In this document: in pieces, positions 8,043 through 19,974 of the stretch
How the letters are laid out: each line of letters opens with the position of its first letter
How positions within the stretch are numbered: position 1 is the first letter of the stretch
Source of the DNA: Pyropia yezoensis
Lineage: Eukaryota; Rhodophyta; Bangiophyceae; Bangiales; Bangiaceae
NCBI GenBank assembly: GCA_009829735.1
Contig: CM020618.1
Span: 15,981,346-16,045,345, forward strand
Direction of reading: 5' to 3'
Length of the DNA: 64,000 nt
Program-made: the position numbers and the translations under genes
Notes under the pieces: generated by a model
Told to the model about the DNA's origin: nothing
Seen by the model: the letters and a program-made list of their open reading frames with translations, nothing else
The model's database searches: none

Positions 8043-10810
8043 CCTACCAGGGCGCGGGAAGAGGCTGCTGCTTTGGAGAGGGGCACGCTACCGGGGGGCT
8101 GCGACCGGCGGGGGGTGCGGCTGCTATCGGTCGGGGGGCAGCTGCTACCGGTGTGGGGACGGCTGCTACCTGTGAGAGGCGGCTGCGGATGCGCGGGGGG
8201 GGCCTGCTGCCGGCGGGGGGGGGGATGGCTGCTACCGGCATGGTAGGGCGGCTGCTGTCGGCCGGGGGGCGGCTGCTGCCGGGCGGGCAGCTGCTACCGG
8301 CGGGGGGGGCGGCTGCAACGGGGGGGGCGGCTGTGCCTGCGAGGGAGCAGCTGCTGACGGGGGGGTGGCTGCTGCTGCCGGCGGTGTGGTGGGCGCCATC
8401 GGTGGGGGCGCGGGGGGGGGGCTGATGCTGACGGGGAGGCGGCTGCTGCTGGGCGGGGGGCTGCAACTGGCGGCTGAACGGCTGTTACCGGCGGGGGCGG
8501 GTCGCCGCAGGTGAGGAGGCTTCTGCTGCCGGCCAGGCGGTGGACGGTTCTTGTGGGGGGGCAGGGGGGCGGGTGACGCCGGCAGGGTGGCGGCTGCTGC
8601 TGGTGTGGAGGGTCCTGTCAATGGGGGGGCAGCTGCCACCGGGGCGGGGCGGCGGGCTGCTGCAGTGGGGCAGCGGCTGCTGCCGGCTAGGGGGCGATGG
8701 CGGCCCCCTCACCGGTAGCAGCAACACCCCCGGCAGCAGCTGCTGCTCGGGATGGTGCTGCTACCGGTGGGGGGGGCGGCTGCTGCGGGCGGAGGGGTCG
8801 GCCGCTACAGGGGCGGGCGGACGGCTGCTGCCGGCGGGGGGAACGCTCCAACCAGCTGCCGGTACGGCTGCTACCAGCGGGGTGGCGGAGGAAGCGGGCG
8901 GGGGGCTAACTGCTGCCGGTTAGGGGGCTTGTATCTATCGGCGTGTGGGCGGCTGTTGCCTGTCGCGAGGCTCGGGGGCCTCTGTTGCCCCCTGGGCCGG
9001 CTGCTAGGGCGGATGGTTGGCTGCTGCCGAAGGAGGCGGGGCTGCTGGTGTGCGGCTGCTACTCGATCGGGAGCTGCTGCCATTCATTGGGGCGGGGGGG
9101 TGGCCTGATACTGTGGGGGGGGGGCTGCTATCGGTTGAGAGTGCGGCTGCTGCCTGCGGGGTGGCGGGAGGGCGGCTGCTGGCTTTGGTGGGGCGGTTGA
9201 TACTACCTGGGGGGGGCGGCGGCTGCTACCGGAGAGGTACGCTGGCTGCTGCTGTGAAGCAGCGGCTGCTGCCGGCGGAGGGGCGATGACTGCTGCCGGG
9301 AGGGGGGCTGCTATCGGCGCCCCCCCCCCCCCGGGCGCGGCTGCTTCTGTGGGGGAGGGCCTCTACCGCGGCGGCGACTGTTGCTCCGAGGGCGGAGGTG
9401 TCTACCACGGCTCGGGGGGGCTACAGGGGTGGGAGCGGCGGCTACCGGGGCGAGGGGGCGGGCTGCTTCTGCGGGGGGGCGACAGATATCGAATCGGGAG
9501 GGTTCGCCGCTGCTGTGGGGGAGGGTAGGATGCTGCTGCGAGGAGGGCGGCTGGTGCCGTGACGGGGGTTGGGGCTGCTTCGTGGGGGCAGCCCTACCCG
9601 TGGGGGAGCGGCTGCTGTCATGGCGGGTTGGTAAGATGGTGACAGGCGGGCAGCTGCTGAAAGGGGGCAGCCCTACCGTTGGGGTGAGCGGCGGCTACAG
9701 TGGTGGAGGGGGGCTGCTACTATAGCTGGGGCGGCTGCTATCGAGCTGAGGGAGGCTGCTACCTGGGAGTAGTTGGCCGATGGTTGGGGTGCGCAGCAGC
9801 TCCCCGCCCCCCGGCCCCGGTAGCCACCGCCCCCCTGCAGGTAGCAGCCGCCCCCCCCCGGGTAGCAGCCGCCCCCCCTCCGGAAGCAGCAGCCACTGCA
9901 CAGGCAGCAGCCGCCACCCAACAAAATGCAGCCACCCCCCCGCCCACACAGCACCCGCGGCTGTTTCTGCCGTCGCGGGGGCAGCAGCTGCCCCTTCCGC
10001 TCCGGTAGCAGCAACCGTCCCGCCACCGGCAGCAGCCGCCCCCCCACCAATACGTATCTATCAGCGGCCCCACTGCCCACGCAAGAGCCCCCCACGATCA
10101 GCACCAGCCGCGCGCTCGCCGGCAGCACCCGCCCCCCCACCGGCTGCAGCACCCCCCCCCCACCCCCCCCCAAGAAACAGTTACCCCCCCACCTGTCGCG
10201 CCCGCCGCCCTGCACAGGCAGCAGCCCCCCCGGGGTGGGGGCCCCCCGCCGGGAGCAGCCGCACGACGAGTAGCTGCAGCCGCATGCCCGGCGGCAGCAG
10301 CAGCCCCCCACCGGCGGCAGCCGCCCCCCCGCCCCTCCACAGGTAGCGGCCACGCCTCTGCCGATGGCATCCGCCCACCCCCCCAGTAGCAGCCGCGCCC
10401 ACCTCGGTAGCAAACGCACCCCCAGCCAATAGCAGCCTCTTCCTTGCAGCAGCGACCCGCTGCTCGCCCTAGAAGCAGCCGCCCACTCCCTCAGCAGCAG
10501 CCGCCCCGCTGCCCACCGGTACTGGCGGCAATCCCGCACGTACCAGACCCCTCCCGCGGCAGCAGTCCACCCCCTCGTCCCGGTAGCGGCCGCCCGCACG
10601 TCGGTAGCAGCAGCCTCCCCCAAAGGCAGCATCCGCCCCCCTTCCCCCCCACCGGTCTTGGCCACCCCTTCCGGGGAGCAAGCATCCCTTCACCGCAAGC
10701 AGCCGCCCCCCCACCGTTAGCAGCCGCCCCCCCACCGCTAGCAGCCGCTCCCCGACCGGCAGCAGCCGCCCCCCGGCCCCCCCACCCGTATCGGCTGCCC
10801 CCCCACCCCC
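8043..10810. repeat. Strand-switching GC-rich repeat field
   Basis: From about 8043 to 9770 the plus strand carries dozens of degenerate units resembling GGCGGCTGCTACCGGCGGGG. From about 9790 to 10810 it carries the reverse complement (CCCCGCCGGTAGCAGCCGCC). The change of direction occurs in a short unique stretch near 9770-9790, so the whole block is one large imperfect inverted repeat. Long frames here on both strands are a by-product of the repeats. The G-rich arms could form quadruplex structures. No gene is supported. Confidence 0.8.
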
Positions 10811-10827
10811 CTTTTGGTAGCGGCCGA

Positions 10828-10860
10828 CACCCCTCCGTACCAGTTGGTACGGCGGGGTGG
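10828..10860. promoter_or_regulatory. 33-bp inverted repeat at the edge of the repeat field
   Basis: CCGTACCA and TGGTACGG flank a GT centre, and the arms extend outward through CACCCC and GGGGTG with one unpaired position each side. It lies about 430 bp upstream of the ATG at 11289. Confidence 0.5.
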
Positions 10861-11288
10861 CTGCGACTCCCACCCCGCAGCGGCCGCCCGCCGCGAAAAG
10901 CGGGGACGAAAAACAGAACGTGGAGGCGGAAAACGGCCAGGCGACGGGGAGAGGGATGTGGGACTGGGAGAGGGATGCGGGGCGAGGGCGCCCGACTGGG
11001 CGTGCCCGCCGTTCCCCCCCCTGTGGGGAAGACCCGTTTCCGCCCGCCCGCCTGCTCGCCCGCCCGCCCGCCCGCTGGTCCGTCCGCCCTTCGACCTCCT
11101 CCGCGGGGTCCTGCGCGCCGCCATTCCACCCACCCCACCCCCCCGCCCTTCACCTGTACAGGAGGCGCACGGGGGGAAAGCCTGCGAATCCCCCTCTGCA
11201 CTTCCACCCCATCCATTCCCTTCCCCGCCGCCGTGCCCGTTGCCGGCCCCGCCGCCGCCGCCCCACGGTGTCCGCAGCGGAAGCGGCA

Positions 11289-14200
11289 ATGGCGGAGGCG
11301 GGGCACCACGCGTGCAGCAGCCACCAAGGCGGCGCAAAGAAGGGTGCCAACGGTGGCGGCGGCGGCAGCGGCGGCGGTGGCGGCGACCCCACCGCCCGCG
11401 CTCGTGTCCCCACCCCCGACGGCGCCCGCCCTCCCCTGGCCGACGCTGACAAGACAGCCAAGGCGACAGCGGCGACGGTGGCGGCGGCGGAGGTGGCCGC
11501 GGCGGCTAGGGCTGCGGCGGCGGCTGGGGCTGCGGCGTCGGCGGAACCGTCGGCGGCGGCGGCATAAGGGGCGGCGGCGGCGCCCGCGGCGGCGGCGCCG
11601 TCCCGGTGGTTCGCCGCCGCCGCGGCGGTGCTGGTGCGGACGCGCGTGGCGGCCGCCGCGGCGGCGCTGGCGTCACCAGTGTCGCCGGCGGCGCCCGTCA
11701 GGGTCGGTGGCGGCGGCGGCGGCCAAGGCCGGGCGGCCGGCGGCGACGGCGACGGCGAGACGACCGGGGGCGACGGCGGCGAGGCGCCGACGGGCACCGC
11801 AGGTGGGGCGGCGGTGGCGGCACGCGGCAGCGAGGGGGCGGCCACCGCCGTGGGGGTGCCCCCCACCGCCGACGCGGCAGGCAGTGGTCGCGCGGGGGGC
11901 GCCGCCGCCGGGACAACACGCACCGCCGACGCGGCGGAAAGCGGGGCGGCCGCGACGGGTGGTGGCGGCGGCGGCGGCGGCAATGGCGGCGGCGGAGGGG
12001 GCGGCGGGCTGGAACCGCAAGGGGCACGTCATGAGGGGGCACCCGGGGGGACACCGGGGGGGACACCCACCGGGGCACCCGCCCGCCCCGGTGACAGCCC
12101 GCCGCCGCCATCCTTCCCATCGCCACCGCCGCCGGCACGGCGGCTGCCACCGCCGCCACGCCCACCCGTCGCGAAGCCGTCGGCCGGCGACGGTGTCGAC
12201 GGCCATGCGCCCCCCGCCGCGGGCGGCACCGACCGCCTGTCTTCGTGGACGGCGACGGCGGCGGCGCCCACCGGGGCGGGGTCCCCGTCGCTCATCCCGC
12301 GGCGGCGGGCGGCGCCGCCGTCGGCGCCAACGACGCCAGCGGCAGCAGCGGTCGCGGCGGCGGCGGCGGGCATGGGGGGCTCGCCAGTGGCGGCGGCGGC
12401 GGTGCCGCCGCCGACGCCGCCGCCCGACGGGTCAACCCCGCGGCGGGGCGCGGCGGCGGGCCTCGCCCAGCGCGGCGGCGGCAGCAGCAGCAGCAGCAGC
12501 AGCAGCAGCGGCAGCGGCGGGGACGGGCGAGCCATCCCGCCGTCTGCACGGCGCAGCGGGCAGGGGGTTGCGGGGCAGCTCCGTGGCGGCCGCCCGCCGC
12601 CACCCCCCCCGGCGACGCCGTCGCCACGGGACCGCCACCCCCACACCGCTATCCCCGACCGGCGGCGCGGCGGCAGCGGCGGCGGCGGCGACGCGGCGGC
12701 GACCGAGACATCACCGCCGCCGCCGCCACCGCCGCCACCGCCGCCATCACCGTCGCAGCCGCGGCATGCCGCTGGCACCCCCCCCCTTCCGGCGGTGGCG
12801 GCGTCGACGGCGGGCATCACCACCCCACGGTCAGGAATGCGTGGGGGGGTGCCGCCGCCGGCGGGGACCCCCCCGTCCCCCCCCCACCGGGGTGACCGCC
12901 CCCCACGCATCCGGCCGTGGCGGACGACACCGGCGGCAGCGGCAGGGGGAGCGGTGACGCCCGTCGCCGCGGCGCGCGTCTCCCCGCGCGCCGCCGCGTC
13001 GTCAACCGGCGCTGCGACGGCGGCGGCGGGGGCGGCGGCGGCGGTGATGGCCGGGACCCCCCCGCCGTCTCGCCGCCGGCGGTCGCCCATGTGGGGGCGC
13101 CCCGCCGAGGCGGCAGGGTGGATCACCCCCGTCACCGTCCCGCGGGTGTCCCCCCCACGGGCGGCCGCCACGCCGCCCGCCGCCGCGTCGGCCGCCGCCC
13201 ACGCTGCCGCGGCCGCGGCGGCCGCCGCCACCGCCGAGCCGGCCGCCGCCGCCGCACTGCCAACGCCGGGTGCGCCACACCCCCCACCACCACCCGCGCC
13301 ACAGACGGCGTCATCGCAGCCATCCCCGCGGGTAGCCGCAGCGCAGCCGCCGCCGTCGCGGTCGTCGTTGCCGGTGCCGTCGTCGTCACCGACGGTGGCA
13401 GACGCACGGGCACTGGCAGCAGGGGTGGCGGGGATACCCCGCCTGTGGCGGCAGGTGCCACCAGCACCAACGGCCACGCCCCCCCCCCCAACAACCACCA
13501 CCACTACCCCCACCACCACCACAACCCATTCGCCACGCCGACGGTGGCCCGAGGAGGGGCCGGTGCCGCCGCCGCCGCCGCCGCCGCCGCCACCCGCCTC
13601 CCCGCGCGTTGCGGCGACAGCGGCGGCGTGCCGTACCGCCGCGGCTGCCGCCACCACCGCGGCGGCCGTGCCACCGCCGCCGCCCTTGCCCGTAGGGCAA
13701 AAAGAGGCGGGCCGCGGCCGCACAGCGGCGGCGGCAGCGACGGCAGCAGCGGCGGCGGCGGGCGTCCTCTCCCCAGCCTCATCGTCCGAGCGGGTGGAAT
13801 CACCCGCGGTGACCGTCGCCACGGCCGAGACGGTACCGTCAGCAGACCCCTCTGGCGGCTACGACGTCGACGGCAGCGGCGCCAGTGGCGGCGAAGGTGG
13901 GGACGGGGAGGGCGAGGGTTCCACTGCCACCGTGACCGCGGCGGTGCCACCGTCGGCCGCGACGGCGGCCCTGGCAGCGTCGTCGGTGGCGGCAGCCACA
14001 GACGGCGGCGGGCGGCGAGCATCCCCGCCGACGGCCGCCGTTCAGACTCCCCACCTCCCCGCGTCACCACCGCGGTCCGCGCCCTCCCCAGCGGTCAAAC
14101 CCCGCCGGGAGGCCGTCGCCGCTCGTGCGGCGGCGGTGCGGGCGGCGGCGGCGGAGCGGGCGGCGGCGGCAGAGCAGGCGGCGGCGGCAGAGCGGGCGGC

Positions 14201-15686
14201 GGCAGCGTCTGCAGCGGCAGCCCCCCCCCCCACTCCCACGCCCTGGGATGAAGCGGCGGCGGCCGCCGCCGCCGTTGACGCGGCAGCCGCCGTGTGGCAG
14301 GCGCGCGCCCGCCGGCGGCCACGGCCGTCGGCCGCCGCGGCCGCCGCGGCGGCCACCGCGGCGACCACCGCCGCTGCCATCGTGCTGGTGCTAACCGCCC
14401 CGCCAGAGGGAGTAGAGGTGGAGGACACCGCGCGGGGGGGAGGGGGGGCGGCGGCGGTCACCGCCAGAGGCGCGGCCGCGTCTGCCGCCGCCGCCGGCCA
14501 GGGGCGAGGGCGCAGCCGCCGGCAGCCGCCGCCCGCCCCACCGCCGCTGCCGCCAATGCTGGAGCGCCTCGTCGCCGCCGCCGCCGCGTGGCGCGGGGTG
14601 GCGGCGGCACTGGCGGCTGCCGCCAGCGGGCAGCCGCCGCCTCGGCCGCCATGGAGCGGGGCGGCAACGGCGGCGGCGGGGGGTGGGACGGCGGCGGCGG
14701 CGGCAGGGACGCCAGCGGCAGAGTCGGCAACGGCGGCGGTGGCGGCGGCCGCGGCGACCGCCGCCGCAGACGGTGGCGGTGGTGGCGGCGGTGGCGTGGG
14801 GGGCCACCCGTGGGTGGGCGCCACGCGGCTGGTTGCCGCCCTGCGGGTGCTGGCCGCCGACGCGGCCGACGCGGCCGACGATGCGGCCGCGGCAGCGGCG
14901 GCGGCTGCGGCCGCCGCCACCCCCGCCGCCCAGCGGCGGCGGCGGCGGCGGTCACGGCGGCCGTGGGAGGCCTCCCCCCCCCGCCGTGGCGGGGTCCCAG
15001 CATCCGCCGCCGCGGCCGCCGCCCCCACCGCCACCGCCACCACCACCCCCACCACCACAACGGCCGACGCGCATGGCGGCGGGGAGGAGGCCGTCCTCCT
15101 CGCCTACACCGTCTCGGCGGTGGACGGCGTGCCGACCGTGACGGGGGTGCGGGACCCGGCGACGGGGGCGGCGGTGCCCCACCGGGGGGCAGCCGCCGCG
15201 CTCGCCGCCGCCGCCGCCGCCATGGACCGTGCCGACGCGGATGCCGCGGCGGCGGCGGCACGCGCAGCGGCGGCGGCGGCGGCGACGGCGGTGACAGCCG
15301 CCGCCGCCGCCGCCCCCCGGCTGCCCGCCCGCCTGCGGGCGGCGGCGGGCCGCGCCGTCTACCACGCCACCGCCGCGGCGGTGGCGGCGGTGGCCGTCGG
15401 GCGCCTCGCGGCCGCTGCCGTTGACGCCGCCACCCCCCCCCCACCGTCCACCGGGGGCAGCGGCGGCAGCAATCGCCCCCCCCACCGCTCCTTCCGTTCA
15501 AGTGGCTGCGAGAGCAACCACCCCCCCGCTCCTCCCTTCTCCCTGCTCTCAACAGCAGCAGCACCAGTGGCACCCGTCACGCTCTGGCGGAAGAGCCCCC
15601 CCTCGTCTTCTTCCCTCCTCTTGCTCTTCTCCCCTCTTCTGCGACGGCCGTCGACTATGGCGGCGTCCGTCGGGGGCACCTCTTGA
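11289..15686 (+). CDS. Very large Ala/Pro/Gly-rich hypothetical protein, with one in-frame stop near the start
   Basis: One frame is open for about 1,466 codons from ATG 11289 (good context, GCAATGG; MAEAGHHACSSHQGGAKKGA), broken only by a TAA at 11565-11567. Reading resumes at once with plausible sequence (SRWFAAAAAVLVRTRV). The protein is mostly Ala, Pro and Gly tracts, a nine-Ser run from AGC repeats near 12480, Thr-rich runs near 13490 and 15030, and (RAAAAE)-like helical repeats near 14130-14220. Less biased islands (about ADARALAAGVAGIPRLWRQV near 13400 and EEAVLLAYTVSAVDGVPTVT near 15085) argue that it is real. No domain is recognised. The stop may be an assembly error or mark a pseudogene. 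Opposite-strand frames of up to 597 codons are treated as shadows. Confidence 0.45.
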
Positions 15687-18077
15687 TGTTGTACTGGCGG
15701 TACGCAGAAGGGAGTGGGGGGATCGTCTGGAAGGTCCTCTAGCACCCTTTTTTGTGTTCAGGAAGTGGAGGTGGGTAGTGCCAGCCTGCCCACGTGACGG
15801 GGGGGGGGGGGGATCACGGTTGTCCCCTCGTGGGGGTGACCTGGTAACCCCCCTCTTACAGATGTTGCTGTCACCCCCCATCACGGGGACGGCGGTCACC
15901 GCGTCTGGGGGGTACCGCTACCGCAGGCAAGCGGAAGGATAGGAGAGGGTCCCTCCAGCCGCCGCGTCAGGAGAAGCGGGGAGGGGTGTGAACGTCCGCC
16001 GACACAGTTGAGGAAGGGGGGGAGCAGACGCTGGTGTTGATGTCGAGGAGGGGTGGGCACGGCTGACGCCGATGTGCACGAGGAAGGGGGAAAGGGGCGA
16101 ATCTCTACCGCAGGCACATGAACAAACGGGAGGAGGACGCCGCGCGGTCGACAGATAGGGGGGGGGGAGGTAGGTAGTTGCCCTGAAGATGGCTGTGGTA
16201 GCGATTTGATCAGATATTTGATCTCTTCTGGCCGCTCAACCCCCGCACACCCAGAAGCAGTGCTCTTCAAGCGTAGCAATTTGAGCTCAGCCTACGGTAT
16301 TGGCCCCGGCCAGATTCTGAAAGTGAGTGCGATTACTGGCTGACAGTGGCAGTTTTCTCAGAAGAGCGTGTGAGTATCCGTGCCAGTTCTCAAGAGTGCG
16401 TAGCAAGCGTATACGCTCGGCCAATCTGTGGCTAAGTATACTATATAAAAAGCAAGTGGCAAGCGTACGTCGTGAGCGTACGCATGTAGAGTCAAGGGAG
16501 TGCCGAGGCCTCGGTGGTTACAAAGAGGACGACGGAATTAAAAGCGGTGAGAGCAGCCGCTGGGGCGGCGACCGCCCCAGCGGCGGCAGCGGCCGCAGCG
16601 GCGGGCGCCGGAGCAAAGGCGACGAGTACACTGTGACATAACTGTACCAGTACCCAAGATTCGTAGAGCTCATAATGCTACAGAGGTTGCTGGCAGGGTC
16701 GATAAGATAGACACTGCTCAGTTGCCTTAGCATAAGCCGAACGCTTGGTAACGGCCGCTGAAGACCATGCAGCGGAAGACATGCCATCCCTTCTTTGCTG
16801 TGTCTAGTCATAGATAATCTGACGAAGAGAACGGCAGCTCTGTGCTACTTTGGAGACTTCGTAGCCGTCTAGGGCGCCAGCACCAAGTGCTGATGTGCTA
16901 CGGACGTGGAGTCAGCGCTGCGCAGACGGTCAAATCGCTCGCTGCTCGATAAGGATCTTGTTATTTGACGTGCACATGAAAAAGGGAGGCCCCCAGATGT
17001 GTGCTAGCACGAGAATAATTTTATTGTACTAATTAACTACACTACGCTTGGGAAGCTGGGCAAGTGCGCACCCGATACGCTGGGCCCCCCCCCGCCTGGC
17101 CTAGTGAGTGTTTGGGTGCCTCCGGAGCAATCACGTACCTCGTAGCCAGATACGCTTCACAAATACGCGCGTATTACTCTTGACCAAATTACGCTTGAAG
17201 AGCCCTGCCCAGAAGTACTCAACCGCCCGCTTCTCGTCAACCAATGCGCCGATGAAAACGAGCGAGACATCGCTGGAAAGCCGCTGACCTGGCGCTTCTG
17301 TCAATGTGCACCTTGACACGCCTCGATTTTTTTATGGCCGAACAGTGGCAGCTGGAAGTGCGGCTGAGGGGGCTTTTGGGGGGTGCGGAAGCACCCTATC
17401 TATGAAAACACTGCGAAGGACAGCCCCTTACAGCTGTTGTAGTCTGGTGCTCTGGTTGTAAACTGGTGCCAGACGGATAGCTTATCGGCCCCAATAACCA
17501 CCCACCGCCCCTAAACAAGCAAACCACGTGGCCCACGTGTATCCCGAAATTGTCCCTTCAAGCAACGATCTGTCAAACTTGGAAATTCACTTGACACGTA
17601 TCGTACTGGAGATGGGCCCTGAAGGCCAATTGCTGGACTGGTTTATTTAGGCTCACTACACGTGGCAGCCCAATATTGGGGGCTGCGCTACGAGATGCTC
17701 TCTCATGCGGACAAAAAAAAAAAGAACATCATGGGACTGAGCTCACTCTCCTCTCTCCAGCGGTGTTTCTATTTTTTTGAGGAGCCGTAGAAATACCTCG
17801 TCTGGTGAGGTGGTTGGTTTATTGGGGCAGACTGGCTACGGGGAACAGCAGCGCCACGAGGCAGTCTGGTTGGCGCGCCATGGGAAGCAACAAACGGGGG
17901 CGAGGATGACGTTGGGGGGAGGAAGAAGGTAGGTCACGTACTGGGAGGGCGGGGGGAAGCAGACGACGGTGGCGTGAACAGCGACCGGTATACCCCCGAG
18001 CCAGCCTGCCCGGTGCCGCGGTGCCAGGCCCCCGGGAATGGGTGCCGCCGCAGGCAGCGCGGCCAACGGGCAGCGTT

Positions 18078-18109
<32 letters not shown>

Positions 18110-18235
18110 TGAGGCACTGTCCCTTCAGAGGATAGTAACAAGTGGCGCCTGTGGCAGCCACCCACACGACATCCCCGAAGGTATTCTCCCTCCAGCCGGG
18201 GTAGCCCAAGCTGCGACAAGCGTGAGACCCCTTTC
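15687..18235. other. Intergenic, no gene supported
   Basis: GC is lower than in the flanks from 16.2 to 17.8 kb. TATATAAAA at 16442-16450 is the clearest TATA box in the window, and repeats of AGCGTACG or AGCGTATACG surround it (16405-16485). Frames downstream are short. A 31-base C run lies at 18079-18109. Confidence 0.5.
16442..16450 (+). promoter_or_regulatory. TATA box without an obvious gene
   Basis: TATATAAAA in an AT-richer context. The closest downstream frame of any length (from about 16480) contains a Gly/Ser-rich stretch and does not look like a known protein. Confidence 0.4.
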
Positions 18236-18506
18236 GTGTGGGATGGTGAGTCGCTGTTCATGGTGGAAACCCTCCTCGGGCCGCTCACGACCGGGTGCTT
18301 TAACCCTGCACGGGTCTTTGGCCTCCGCCTGGTCACCCTCTTTACGAAGTGGGGGCGGGTGGCCACGGACGGGCTTTTGGATCTACATTGTCGCGGCACT
18401 GGTAGGGAGGCCCATCGGCATGGCCTTCTACGAGCACATCCTGTCACGGATGTGGGCCGCACGGGGAAAGGGCGGGGAAGTGAGAGACCGCAGAACAGAC
18501 GAATAG
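18236..18506 (+). pseudogene. Aquaporin (MIP family) C-terminal fragment
   Basis: Two abutting plus-strand frames encode the second half of an aquaporin. GPLTTGCFNPARVFG carries the second NPA box with its following Arg (NPAR). FWIYIVAALVGRPIGMAF is the typical last membrane helix, which in the family usually reads WIYWVGP. The first part lies in one frame (18236-18370) and the helix in another, with the change near 18373, so the piece is frameshifted as assembled. The first NPA box and helices 1-4 are not found upstream. The fragment ends with a basic tail and stop at 18506. Aquaporins are membrane channels for water or small solutes. This copy cannot make a full channel. Confidence 0.65.
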
Positions 18507-18962
18507 AGCGGCTGGCACGCGTGGGCCGGCTGCGCCACGCTGGCACGACACCGCCCACGCAGCGGGTAGTAAATAACTGGGTCTCCCCCGTCTTTTCCCA
18601 TGCCGCCGGGCGAGCGCAGCGGCCCGCCCCACCGCCCGCCAACGCCCCGCCAGATCCCCAGCGGCAGACGCCGAACAACTCCCGTCCGACAGAAAGGCAC
18701 AGTGGCAGTTGCGCCAAGTCACATCTACCCACTCCACCGCCTGGGCGGCGGCCCACATGGCGGCCATGTCGCGGGCCCACCCCGGCCGCCCGGCAGTGAC
18801 GGCGGCCAGGCACTCGGCGGGGGACACGGTGGGCACGCCACCGCCGCCAACGCCAACGCCGGGCCCCACAAAGACCGCCACCGCCACGCCGGGCGGCGGC
18901 AACCGCCCGCCACCAACGCCACCACCGCCGCCAACACCACCACCTGCTTGTTTGCTACGCAT
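18444..18962 (-). CDS. Hypothetical minus-strand frame
   Basis: From ATG 18962 (MRSKQAGGG) the frame gives a Gly-rich start and then a less biased part, VPTVSPAECLAAVTAGRPGW followed by ARDMAAMWAAAQAVEWVDVT. It would start about 150 bp from promoter module P1, which could serve both strands. The plus strand is also open here, and the end of the frame runs into the aquaporin remnant, so the assignment is weak. No family is recognised. Confidence 0.22.
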   Translation of the reverse strand: MRSKQAGGGVGGGGGVGGGRLPPPGVAVAVFVGPGVGVGGGGVPTVSPAECLAAVTAGRPGWARDMAAMWAAAQAVEWVDVTWRNCHCAFLSDGSCSASAAGDLAGRWRAVGRAAALARRHGKRRGRPSYLLPAAWAVSCQRGAAGPRVPAALFVCSAVSHFPALSPCGPHP

Positions 18963-19113
18963 CTCTCTTTGGCGTCTGCCTCCCCTCCGACTCTGGGGTT
19001 TCCGGGGGGTGTTTTCCGACCCCACTCTCTCCTGTGGATACAAATAGGAACAGGCGGCCTCCGCGCGATCGTCTGCCCATCTCGCTAGGCTTGGGTTTGA
19101 CGCCCCAAAAACC

Positions 19114-19194
19114 GGGGCGTGACGTGCGATCACGCCCGATCACGCCCGATCACGTCGTAATCACGCCCTTTTGTCCGCGCGTCACGTATAAAGT
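19114..19194 (+). promoter_or_regulatory. Promoter module P1 with ATCACG repeats and TATA box
   Basis: GGGCGTGACGTGCGATCACG (19115-19134) is followed by repeated GATCACGCCC units, AATCACGCCCTTTT, GTCACG, and a TATA box (GTATAAAG, near 19186-19193). The ATG at 19236 follows 42 bp after the TATA box. TGACGTG is a classic bZIP core. Confidence 0.6.
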
Positions 19195-19235
19195 AGCCTA
19201 CATACCTATTTTTTCTCAATAGTGTCCCAAGCAGC

Positions 19236-19535
19236 ATGGCGGAGTCAATACTGTACCTCAACAAGAACACTCGCAGCCTCACCCGACTCCCACCAATGCC
19301 CTTCGCCCCACCTCTGCCAATGTCCGTCTCTCCTCATCTTAGGTCATCAGGGAGGCAAGCTACAACGCTGCCAGTAAACTTCAGCGGACGGCGGAGGCCC
19401 GCTGTGGCTTGCGCCACCCCAGGCAGTCCCTCCCCGACGAGACGCAGCCGTCCGTATGTGGGGCCGGTGGTCGCGGCGGCGGTGATGGTCAGCGCGGGTG
19501 GAGGTGACGGCAGCCAAAGCTGTTGGAGTCAGTAG
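19236..19535 (+). CDS. Hypothetical 99-residue protein downstream of P1
   Basis: The ATG has a good context (GCAGCATGG) and lies at a normal distance from the P1 TATA box. The product begins MAESILYLNKNTRSLTRLPP and is basic and Pro/Arg-rich later. A longer spliced product is possible, because the frame after about 19400 becomes less convincing. No domain is recognised. The promoter is the main support for calling a gene here. Confidence 0.4.
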   Translation: MAESILYLNKNTRSLTRLPPMPFAPPLPMSVSPHLRSSGRQATTLPVNFSGRRRPAVACATPGSPSPTRRSRPYVGPVVAAAVMVSAGGGDGSQSCWSQ

Positions 19536-19974
19536 AAGTGTTAGCATCAGCAGAAGCGAGGCTAGATGAGCGGGGGATGTGCACGCCACGGCGGAGACAG
19601 TGCCAAGGCGGGACTTCCCAAGCGCTTACCGGCGCCATGGCGACCACGAGGCCTACGCAAAGAGGCCTACACAGTCGCCCCCTCACCTGGGATTCTCCGC
19701 TGCTCTCTGGCGCTCAACGAACGCATGCGCAGCCATTGATTGGCGGGGGGGGTACAGGCAAGGCCGGGAACCAGCGTAAGGCGGTGGGGGTAGCCTCCCT
19801 CGCTGCTCCCTCCCCACGCGGCACCACCAGTACGGCACTCCCCCACTGCGCACCTGAAACTCCCAACCTCCCCTCCCCACCCTTTCCCCTTTTTCCGCGC
19901 CAGGAAGGCCTATGTATGTATGCAAATACCACAGTCACATGTGGCCCCGGAGTGGCCGTCTTTGCGAGCGTAGT

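Noticed and set aside
10444-12957. 837-codon plus-strand frame
   Set aside because: It runs through the CCGCC-type repeat field and overlaps the better frame from 11289. Arg/Pro/Ala composition only.
12029-13822. 597-codon minus-strand frame, with other long minus frames to 15573
   Set aside because: Shadow of the plus-strand Ala/Pro/Gly frame. Its residues mirror the repeat composition and no islands of normal composition were seen.
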